8,203 bases of DNA from Clostridiales bacterium (lineage in GTDB: Bacteria; Bacillota; Clostridia; Christensenellales; Borkfalkiaceae). Each line of letters begins with the position of its first letter. Positions within the stretch are counted from its first letter, which is position 1. Below are positions 1-4,461 of this stretch, piece after piece. The position numbers and the translations under genes were made by a program. Location: positions 1 to 8,203 of the forward strand of contig JAJWOJ010000076.1 in the NCBI GenBank assembly GCA_021635425.1. The letters are read 5' to 3'. The notes below the pieces were generated by a model. That model was not told where the DNA came from. It worked only from the letters and a program-made list of their open reading frames with translations, and ran no database searches.

Positions 1-411
1 GTAAATATCTTTAACCCCCGTAGCCGCCGCGGTACGGATTATCGTGCCGACGTTTCCGGGGTCGGAAACACGATCGAGCAAAATGCTCGTGCCTTGCGGT
101 TTTTCGACGGAATATTCCTCTTTTTTAAGAACGCAGCAAACGCCTTGCGGCGCAACGCAGTCGCTTATTTTAGCCAAAACTTCCTCCGAAACGATAACCG
201 TCTGAGGGAAATTTATTCCAAGCTCCGCAATGCCGCTTTCGGTGCCGATAAGATAACTTACGGGTTTTTGAAAAGCGAAAGCTTCGCGAACCATCTTGAA
301 GCCCTCGACGAGATATTCACCTTTTTCGTCGCGGAATTTCTTGTCTTTAAGCGAACAAAGTTCCTTGACAAAGGGATTGGTTTTTGACGTTATCGTCGAA
401 TTATAATTCAT
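1..411 (-). CDS. TrmH/SpoU-family RNA 2'-O-ribose methyltransferase, N-terminal part (cut by window edge)
   Basis: Seen: 137 codons are present from an ATG at 411-409 and the frame runs open off the left edge. Residues about 10-98 resemble the SpoU substrate-binding domain, with FRDEKGEYLVEGFKMVREA at 26-44. Residues 111-128 carry SPOUT motif 1, LDRVSDPGNVGTIIRTA, including Asn120 and Arg126, which in this family belong to the AdoMet-dependent catalytic domain. An AAGGAC ribosome site lies 10 nt upstream of the ATG. Known: members methylate a ribose 2'-OH of rRNA or tRNA in the cytoplasm. Inferred: the exact target nucleotide cannot be told. It lies just downstream of rplT, a common place for an rRNA methyltransferase in Firmicutes, but a terminator separates them, so it probably has its own promoter or depends on read-through. 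No clear promoter was found. The C-terminal half, with motifs 2 and 3 and the cofactor knot, is outside the window. Confidence 0.93.
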   Translation of the reverse strand, partial: MNYNSTITSKTNPFVKELCSLKDKKFRDEKGEYLVEGFKMVREAFAFQKPVSYLIGTESGIAELGINFPQTVIVSEEVLAKISDCVAPQGVCCVLKKEEYSVEKPQGTSILLDRVSDPGNVGTIIRTAAATGVKDIY

Positions 412-419
412 CCGTCGGC

Positions 420-485
420 TCGTCCTTATATAATAATTCGTCCTTATATAAAATATGGATATCTGCAATATGGATATCGGATATC
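420..485. repeat. Two short tandem duplications in the methyltransferase 5' leader
   Basis: A perfect 14-bp direct repeat (TCGTCCTTATATAA) lies at 420-433 and 438-451 with an 18-bp period. Immediately beside it a perfect 12-bp repeat (AATATGGATATC) lies at 452-463 and 467-478 with a 15-bp period, followed by one more GGATATC at 479-485. On the minus strand each 14-bp copy contains an AAGGAC ribosome-binding-like core. The copy nearer the gene is well placed for the ATG at 411; the other is 18 nt further away. They look like recent local slippage duplications. Any regulatory effect is inference. Confidence 0.75.
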
Positions 486-510
486 TACCCGAAAAACGTC
501 GGATAAACCG

Positions 511-543
511 AGAAAAGCCGCAACGGGTTTATTCGTTACGGCT
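511..543 (-). terminator. Rho-independent terminator of the infC-rpmI-rplT operon
   Basis: On the minus strand AGCCGTAACG (543-534) pairs with CGTTGCGGCT (525-516) over 10 bp with one G-U pair, around an 8-nt loop. A short T-rich tail (TTTTCT) follows. It starts 17 nt past the rplT stop codon and fits as the 3' end of the ribosomal-protein operon, upstream of the methyltransferase gene. Confidence 0.85.
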
Positions 544-559
544 AAAATTCTTTTATCGA

Positions 560-916
560 TTATTTCGCAAGTTTAGCTTTTGCGGCTTCGGTTAAAGCCG
601 TGAAGCCCGCAGCGTCGTTTACAGCCATATCCGCAAGAACCTTTCTGTTAAGGTTGATGTCCGCAAGTTTAAGACCGTGCATGAACGTGCTGTAAGACAT
701 ACCGTTAAGACGGCATGCGGCGTTGATTCTCGCGATCCAGAGTTTGCGGAAATCTCTCTTCTTACGCTTTCTTCCTACGTAAGCATAAGAAAGGGACTTC
801 ATAACTGCCTGACGAGCTACTCTGTAAAGTTTGCTCTTTGCTCCAAAGTAACCTTTGGAAAGCTTCATTATTTTTCTACGCTTTTTAGCGGCGTTTACAC
901 CTCTTTTAATACGCAT
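560..916 (-). CDS. rplT: 50S ribosomal protein L20
   Basis: Seen: 118 residues, the usual L20 length. It begins MRIKRGVNAAKKRRKIMKL, with the very basic N-terminal extension typical of L20. It continues with GYFGAKSKLYRVARQAVMKS and RKLWIARINAACR, both strongly conserved in the family. Known: L20 is needed early in 50S assembly and binds 23S rRNA; in Firmicutes its C-terminal domain can also bind the leader of its own operon and cause premature termination. It is the last gene of infC-rpmI-rplT, 18 nt after rpmI. The GGAG site at 930-927 lies between the rpmI stop and the ATG at 916, and a terminator follows at 511-543. Regulation by the structured leader upstream of infC is inferred from family knowledge and the leader described here. 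Confidence 0.99.
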   Translation of the reverse strand: MRIKRGVNAAKKRRKIMKLSKGYFGAKSKLYRVARQAVMKSLSYAYVGRKRKKRDFRKLWIARINAACRLNGMSYSTFMHGLKLADINLNRKVLADMAVNDAAGFTALTEAAKAKLAK

Positions 917-934
917 ATCCTTTCGTCTCCTTTA

Positions 935-1135
935 TTACGCTTTATAGGGGATAAGACCCTTAATGGTCTTTTCCTGAGTAGCCGAAACGTAAGTTCCGGT
1001 TCTGAGTCTTCTCTTTCTCTTGGTGGATTTTTTGCTAAGGATATGGCTCTTGTTCTGGCTGTATCTCTTAACCTTTCCCGTAGCGGTAATCTTAAAACGC
1101 TTTTTAGCACCGCTATGCGATTTCATTTTTGGCAT
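935..1135 (-). CDS. rpmI: 50S ribosomal protein L35
   Basis: Seen: 66 residues, the standard L35 length. It begins MPKMKSHSGAKKRFKITATG and is rich in Lys and Arg throughout (for example KKSTKRKRRLR). Known: L35 is a small structural protein of the 50S subunit whose gene almost always sits between infC and rplT. A strong GGAGG ribosome site at 1148-1144, 8 nt from the ATG, fixes the start. The gene ends in two tandem TAA codons (937-935 and 934-932); the second runs directly into the rplT ribosome site. Spacing is 29 nt from infC and 18 nt to rplT, so the three genes are clearly co-transcribed. Confidence 0.99.
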   Translation of the reverse strand: MPKMKSHSGAKKRFKITATGKVKRYSQNKSHILSKKSTKRKRRLRTGTYVSATQEKTIKGLIPYKA

Positions 1136-1164
1136 GATCTATTCCTCCGTTTTATTTACTTATT

Positions 1165-1680
1165 TTAATTAGATTTCGAGGGGGCGAGAATCATCAAAAT
1201 GTTTCTGCCTTCAAGGAGCGGCTTTTTCTCCATAACCGCAACGTCTTTGACAAGCTCGAAAAACCTGTTCATGACGTCTACGCCGAGTGCGGAGTGCGCG
1301 TTCTGTCTGCCTCTCATTCTTATTGAAACCTTAACTTTGTTCCCCGCAAGAAGGAACTTCTGGGTCTGACGGGCTTTTACGTTGAGGTCGCCCACGTCTA
1401 TCGTCATCGACAACCACACTTCTTTAAGCTCGACCACTTTCTGATTCTTTTTGGCTTCTTTCTGCTTTTTGAGCATTTCGAACTTGTATTTGCCGTAATC
1501 CATTATTTTGCACACCGGCACGCCGCTGCCCGCGGCTATTTTTACAAGGTCGAGATCCTGCTCTTCGGCAAGCCTCAAAGCCTCGCGGGAACTCATAATC
1601 CCGAGCTGCGATCCGTCGCTTCCTATCAGACGGACTTCGCTGTCTCTGATATCTTCGTTGATCTGAATCTGATCTTTAAT
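1165..1680 (-). CDS. infC: Translation initiation factor IF-3, with an AUU start codon
   Basis: Seen: 171 residues when started at ATT 1680-1678. The N-terminal domain begins at once with INEDIRDSEVRLIG (residues 7-20), the conserved IF-3 opening, and continues through LRLAEEQDLDLVKIA. A Lys-rich linker follows (about 65-83), then the C-terminal 30S-binding domain with KVSIRMRGRQNAH and a LAPSK ending. The first in-frame ATG (1596) would delete the conserved opening of the N-domain. Upstream of 1680 an in-frame TAA lies only two codons away (TAA ACT ACC ATT) with no ATG, GTG or TTG between, so the start must be non-canonical. AAGAGGT (1695-1689) sits 8 nt upstream of the ATT. Known: IF-3 prevents premature 70S formation, checks the initiator codon and tRNA, and in Escherichia coli represses its own AUU-started mRNA. 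The same feedback here is inference. Confidence 0.96.
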   Translation of the reverse strand: MKDQIQINEDIRDSEVRLIGSDGSQLGIMSSREALRLAEEQDLDLVKIAAGSGVPVCKIMDYGKYKFEMLKKQKEAKKNQKVVELKEVWLSMTIDVGDLNVKARQTQKFLLAGNKVKVSIRMRGRQNAHSALGVDVMNRFFELVKDVAVMEKKPLLEGRNILMILAPSKSN

Positions 1681-1703
1681 GGTAGTTTACCTCTTTCCCT
1701 CAT
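1626..1703 (-). other. Possible 25-codon small ORF overlapping the infC start in another frame
   Basis: An ATG at 1703-1701 lies between the leader terminator and infC. It has its own GGAG site at 1712-1709 with a 5-nt spacer. It reads through the infC ribosome site and AUU codon in a different frame, encodes 25 mostly basic residues (MRERGKLPLKIRFRSTK...) and stops at 1626. The peptide matches nothing I recognise. If translated, ribosomes would cross the infC start region, so it could compete with or modulate infC initiation. It could equally be a chance ATG after a purine-rich stretch. Confidence 0.3.
1678..1695 (-). promoter_or_regulatory. infC ribosome-binding site and AUU initiation codon
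   Basis: AAGAGGT at 1695-1689 is followed by an 8-nt spacer and ATT at 1680-1678. The in-frame stop two codons before the ATT excludes any upstream start. An AUU start is a known hallmark of infC and lets IF-3 sense its own level by discriminating against non-canonical start codons. Confidence 0.85.
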
Positions 1704-1843
1704 TGATTCTCCGTTAAAAAAACGGGCTTGCAAAGCAAACCCGTACATGACATAACCGACATTATCCGCCCGAAAACGAATAAATAAGAAATTATGCGCC
1801 GCTTCAACATATCTTGCGGCGAGAAGGGTAACTTCTGCTTTGC
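1704..1843 (-). ncRNA. Structured 5' leader of infC-rpmI-rplT, probable L20 leader
   Basis: The leader runs from the predicted start of transcription (about 1843) to the infC ribosome region. In transcription order it holds a small hairpin AGAAG/CTTCT (1836-1832 with 1826-1822), a perfect 6-bp stem CGCCGC/GCGGCG (1821-1816 with 1802-1797), an A/T-rich stretch, and the attenuator at 1744-1715. Known: in Firmicutes the leader of this operon is bound by ribosomal protein L20, which promotes early termination. Inferred: I assign it to that leader class by position, operon and terminator architecture. I could not test the fold against the family model, and no obvious anti-terminator longer than 5 bp was found by eye. 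Confidence 0.7.
1715..1744 (-). terminator. Intrinsic terminator (attenuator) inside the infC leader
   Basis: On the minus strand ACGGGTTTGC (1744-1735) pairs with GCAAGCCCGT (1731-1722) over 10 bp with one G-U pair and a 3-nt loop, followed by a run of seven Ts. It lies downstream of a consensus promoter and about 35 nt upstream of the infC start. It therefore cannot be a gene-end terminator of the preceding operon and is best read as a conditional attenuator. Confidence 0.88.
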
Positions 1844-1849
1844 CTAAAA

Positions 1850-1878
1850 ATAATACCACATTTAATCGCCGTTGTCAA
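1850..1878 (-). promoter_or_regulatory. Consensus sigma-A promoter of infC-rpmI-rplT
   Basis: On the minus strand a perfect -35 TTGACA (1878-1873) is separated by 17 bp from a -10 TATTAT (1855-1850, five of six matches). Transcription would begin near 1843. The sequence just upstream (about 1882-1915) contains A- and T-tracts that could act as an UP element, as expected for a strongly expressed ribosomal operon. Confidence 0.92.
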
Positions 1879-1922
1879 ACGATTTTACGCTCTTTGACAA
1901 AATTTTTCATAAAACTTTTCAT

Positions 1923-1953
1923 GAAATCGGGCTATTTCGTTTTATCCGATTTC
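1923..1953 (-). terminator. Inverted repeat after ylmH, weak terminator candidate
   Basis: GAAATCGG (1923-1930) and CCGATTTC (1946-1953) form a perfect 8-bp stem with a 15-nt loop, about 33 nt past the ylmH stop. In the ylmH direction the stem is followed by ATGAAAAGTTTT rather than an immediate T-run, so it would be a poor intrinsic terminator. It lies between ylmH and the infC promoter, where a transcript end is expected. Confidence 0.4.
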
Positions 1954-1985
1954 GCGCCGCCGTCCGCGCCGTTTCTTATACATTA

Positions 1986-2726
1986 TTATATATAAACTTT
2001 CAATTTGACGTAAAGCTTGCCTTTTTTGGACGTTCCGCCCTCGCCGATAAAAACGAATTTTCCGTTGCCGCGCACGGTAACGACATCGCCGCCGCTAAGC
2101 GACTTTTCGTTTTTTTCGCAGGGTTTTCCGTTTATCGCGACGAATCCGCTTTTAAATTTCGTAAGGCTTTCCTCTCTCGACATTCCGTAAAGACGGGAAA
2201 TAACGGCGTCGGCGCGATTGGACGCCACGCTTATTTCCCTTTCTTCCGTTTTCGGGCGAACGTCTTCGGGGATTTCGTCCGCAATTTCGGCTTTGGCGGG
2301 GTTTCTCGAAACGCTTTTCGTTTCGTTGACGATAAGTTCTGCAATCGTGTCCGCCACAAAAATATACGCCGCGTTTTCCAAGACGATAATATCTCCCGTT
2401 TTGTTCCTGTCTATGCCGAGGCTTAAAACCGCGCCGAGAACGTCCCTGTGCGTAATCTCCGTGGCGAATTTACCCGCCGTGACGGTTATTTTAATGATTT
2501 TTATCGGGAATTCCTCGTCGTAACCGAGTTCTTCCTCGTTTCCGAACCGCGCCATAACCCTTTCGCAATTCTCGCTTCCGCCGAAAAATTTTACGTTGTT
2601 TTTTCCCGCAATCCTCTCCGCTTCGGCTTGCTTTGACGGGCTTAAAAAATCGGTAAAAGTAAATATTCCGCGATTTACGCTTCTCTCGTACAGTTCGTTT
2701 ATTCTGTTTTCGAAATCGTCTGCCAT
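1986..2726 (-). CDS. ylmH: YlmH-family S4-domain RNA-binding protein
   Basis: Seen: 246 residues, close to the usual YlmH length. The N-terminal part contains FTDFLSP (24-30), and the central part has the family signature THRDVLGAVLSLGIDRNKTGD (92-112). A C-terminal S4 RNA-binding fold covers about 164-230 (ISVASNRADAVISRL, FKSGFVAINGKP, SGGDVVTVRG). Known: in Bacillus, YlmH is encoded in the division cluster and has been linked to ribosome-associated quality control, where S4 proteins help extend C-terminal alanine tails on stalled 50S subunits. Here it is beside the infC operon instead, which fits a translation role. The ATG at 2726 is the only start available: an in-frame TGA lies two codons upstream. 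A GAGGT motif directly touches the ATG, too close for a standard ribosome site. Its promoter candidate would place the transcript start at or next to the ATG. Confidence 0.9.
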   Translation of the reverse strand: MADDFENRINELYERSVNRGIFTFTDFLSPSKQAEAERIAGKNNVKFFGGSENCERVMARFGNEEELGYDEEFPIKIIKITVTAGKFATEITHRDVLGAVLSLGIDRNKTGDIIVLENAAYIFVADTIAELIVNETKSVSRNPAKAEIADEIPEDVRPKTEEREISVASNRADAVISRLYGMSREESLTKFKSGFVAINGKPCEKNEKSLSGGDVVTVRGNGKFVFIGEGGTSKKGKLYVKLKVYI

Positions 2727-2732
2727 ACCTCA

Positions 2733-2761
2733 ATCGTACCACTTTACGGAAATTCACGCAA
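2733..2761 (-). promoter_or_regulatory. Weak promoter candidate for ylmH
   Basis: On the minus strand TTGCGT (2761-2756, three of six matches to the -35 consensus) is 17 bp from TACGAT (2738-2733, four of six matches to the -10). The predicted start of transcription is about 2726, the first base of the ylmH ATG. No better minus-strand promoter was seen in the 2727-2893 gap. Confidence 0.35.
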
Positions 2762-2796
2762 GCGTTTGACATGCTTGTCCGAAAATATAACCGACG

Positions 2797-2837
2797 GTAA
2801 AGCAAATTTCGTTTCGCCGTCACACGGCGCGCTTTAC
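2797..2837. repeat. Nested inverted repeat overlapping the -35 of the FAD-gene promoter
   Basis: An outer perfect 7-bp pair, GTAAAGC (2797-2803) and GCTTTAC (2831-2837), encloses an inner perfect 6-bp hairpin, CGCCGT CAC ACGGCG (2815-2829). The right outer arm covers most of the -35 element at 2833-2838. A further GACGG/CCGTC pairing (2793-2797 with 2817-2821) offers an alternative fold. No gene ends here and there is no T-run, so it is not a terminator. An operator for a dimeric repressor is a plausible but unproven reading. Confidence 0.6.
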
Positions 2838-2861
2838 TTTTTCGGATATATGTGATATAAT
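2833..2861 (+). promoter_or_regulatory. Sigma-A promoter of the FAD-dependent oxidoreductase gene
   Basis: TTTACT (2833-2838, four of six matches) is 17 bp from a perfect -10 TATAAT (2856-2861). Transcription should begin near 2868, giving a leader of about 26 nt that contains the GAGG ribosome site at 2884-2887. Confidence 0.82.
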
Positions 2862-2893
2862 TTGTCGTAAAAACTTTTTTCGTGAGGTGCGAT

Positions 2894-4282
2894 ATGAATA
2901 CCGACGTTTTGATTATCGGCGCGGGTCCTGCGGGAATTTTCACCGCATTGGAACTTATCCGCAACGGTTATAAAGGCAAGATTACCATCGTCGAGAAAGG
3001 CTCGGCGATTGAGAAAAGAGTATGTCCCAAAAAGAAAACGGGACACTGCATGAGCTGCAAAAACTGCGCTATAACCACGGGTTTTTCGGGCGCGGGCGCG
3101 TTTTCGGACGGAAAGCTCTCCCTCTCGAGCTATGTCGGCGGGTCTCTTCCCGACCAGATAGGGCATGACCTCGTTCAGGAAACCATTTCTTACGTCGACA
3201 GAATTTATCTCGAATTCGGCGCAGACACAAAAATCGAAGGAATCGACCACCCCGAAGAAATTAAACAGATAAGAAGAAAGGCGATAAGCGCGGGGCTTAA
3301 ACTCGTAGACTGCCCCATCCGCCACTTAGGCACCGAAAAGGCGCAGGACATTTATTACGCCATCGAGCAGTATCTTCTCCACAACGGCGTTGAAATGATT
3401 TTCAATACCGACTGCAAAAACGTTATCATCGAAGGTAACGTATGCAAAGGCGCAATCTTAAACGTTAAAGGAAAAGAAGAGGCTATTTCCGCGCAGAAAG
3501 TCATCATCGCCACGGGAAGACGCGGCGCGGAATGGCTCGAATCGATGTGTTCGGCACACGGAATCGAACATCAGCCGTCGACGGTCGATATCGGCGTAAG
3601 AGTGGAAGTGAGAAACGAAGTTATGGAAGAAGTCAACAAAGTATTGTACGAATCCAAGCTCATCGGCTATCCGGCTCCGTTCAGAAACAAGGTAAGAACT
3701 TTCTGTCAGAACCCCGGCGGTTACGTCGCGCAGGAAAATTACGACGACAACTTAGCCGTCGTCAACGGTCACTCGTTCAAGGACAAGAAATCGGATAACA
3801 CCAACCTTTCCATCCTCTGCTCGCACAACTTCACTTATCCTTTCAACCAGCCCATCGAATACGCTAAAAAGATAGGCGAACTTACAAACATGCTCGCGAA
3901 CGGACATATTCTCGTTCAGCGTTACGGCGATATTTTAGAAGGAAAACGCACGTGGGAAAAAGAGCTTTCTCAATCCAACGTAAAACCCACCCTCCCCGAC
4001 GCGGTTGCGGGCGATATCACCGCCGCGATGCCTTACCGCACGTTGACGAACATTCTCCACTTCATCGAACAACTCGACGTGGTTGTTCCCGGGTTTGCAA
4101 GCCCCGAAACCCTTCTCTATTCGCCCGAACTTAAATTTTACTCCAACAAAATCAAAATGGACGACGATTTCAACACCAACATCGCAAATCTTCACTGTCT
4201 CGGCGATTCGTCGGGTTGGACGAGAGGGCTTATGATGGCTTCGGTTATGGGCGTTCTCATGGCAAGAAAACTTAAATTTTAA
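2894..4282 (+). CDS. FAD-dependent oxidoreductase, COG2509-type (NAD/FAD-utilising dehydrogenase)
   Basis: Seen: 462 residues from the ATG at 2894. A GTG at 2882 is in frame but sits inside the ribosome site (GAGG 2884-2887, 6 nt from the ATG), and residue 4 of the chosen start leads straight into the first beta strand (DVLIIGAGPAG, 4-14), so the ATG is preferred. GAGPAG (9-14) and the acidic strand end VEK (33-35) form an FAD-binding Rossmann fold. A Cys cluster (Cys44, Cys52, Cys55, Cys58) precedes SGAGAFSDGKLSLS (65-78). ATGR at 206-209 is the second dinucleotide-contact motif, and LGDSSGWTRG (436-445) closes the flavin site. Known: proteins of this family are widespread in anaerobes and poorly characterised; a link to geranylgeranyl reductase-like or GidA-like flavoproteins is only by fold. 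Substrate unknown. It is a single-gene transcription unit with its own promoter and terminator. Confidence 0.92.
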   Translation: MNTDVLIIGAGPAGIFTALELIRNGYKGKITIVEKGSAIEKRVCPKKKTGHCMSCKNCAITTGFSGAGAFSDGKLSLSSYVGGSLPDQIGHDLVQETISYVDRIYLEFGADTKIEGIDHPEEIKQIRRKAISAGLKLVDCPIRHLGTEKAQDIYYAIEQYLLHNGVEMIFNTDCKNVIIEGNVCKGAILNVKGKEEAISAQKVIIATGRRGAEWLESMCSAHGIEHQPSTVDIGVRVEVRNEVMEEVNKVLYESKLIGYPAPFRNKVRTFCQNPGGYVAQENYDDNLAVVNGHSFKDKKSDNTNLSILCSHNFTYPFNQPIEYAKKIGELTNMLANGHILVQRYGDILEGKRTWEKELSQSNVKPTLPDAVAGDITAAMPYRTLTNILHFIEQLDVVVPGFASPETLLYSPELKFYSNKIKMDDDFNTNIANLHCLGDSSGWTRGLMMASVMGVLMARKLKF

Positions 4283-4310
4283 AAGCTTAAAATTAAATAT
4301 TTAAAATTTC

Positions 4311-4347
4311 CCGTCCGCTTTTCGTAAAATCTGCGGACGGTTTTTTT
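4311..4347 (+). terminator. Rho-independent terminator after the FAD oxidoreductase gene
   Basis: CCGTCCGC (4311-4318) pairs perfectly with GCGGACGG (4333-4340) around a 14-nt loop, followed by seven Ts (4341-4347). It starts 28 nt after the stop codon and separates this gene from the lipoprotein gene. Confidence 0.95.
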
Positions 4348-4368
4348 GTGAAATTTTTCCATTACCCA

Positions 4369-4396
4369 TTGATTTATATTTATAATATGTTATAAT
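4369..4396 (+). promoter_or_regulatory. Promoter of the lipoprotein gene
   Basis: TTGATT (4369-4374, four of six matches) is 16 bp from a perfect TATAAT (4391-4396). A second TATAAT at 4381-4386 has no partner -35 at proper spacing. Transcription should begin near 4403, giving a leader of about 59 nt before the ATG at 4462. Confidence 0.75.
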
Positions 4397-4461
4397 TGTA
4401 CCGAGAGCGGACGTTCTTCGCCTCAAAAATTTCAGACAGATTCAAAAAACGGGAGGTAATC

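Noticed and set aside
677..1168. A 163-codon plus-strand open frame across rplT and rpmI
   Set aside because: It is antisense to two unmistakable ribosomal protein genes and has no ribosome site or recognisable motif.
1626..1859. A 77-codon minus-strand frame starting at a GTG across the infC leader
   Set aside because: Its start lies inside the -10 element, upstream of the transcript start. Only its last 25 codons, from the ATG at 1703, have a plausible ribosome site.
1872..2426. A 184-codon plus-strand open frame opposite ylmH
   Set aside because: It is antisense to a clear S4-domain protein, has Phe/Arg-rich composition typical of the reverse frame, and overlaps the infC promoter.
2766..2791. 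TTGACA and TATAAC on the plus strand upstream of the FAD gene
   Set aside because: The spacing is only 14 bp, too short for a sigma-A promoter, and a properly spaced promoter with a perfect TATAAT lies closer to the gene.
2882..2893. GTG start extending the FAD protein by four residues
   Set aside because: The GTG overlaps the ribosome-binding site that serves the ATG at 2894.
4396..4461. Upstream TTG start extending the lipoprotein by 22 residues
   Set aside because: It overlaps the -10 box, lacks a ribosome site and would bury the signal peptide; the ATG at 4462 has a near-perfect site.
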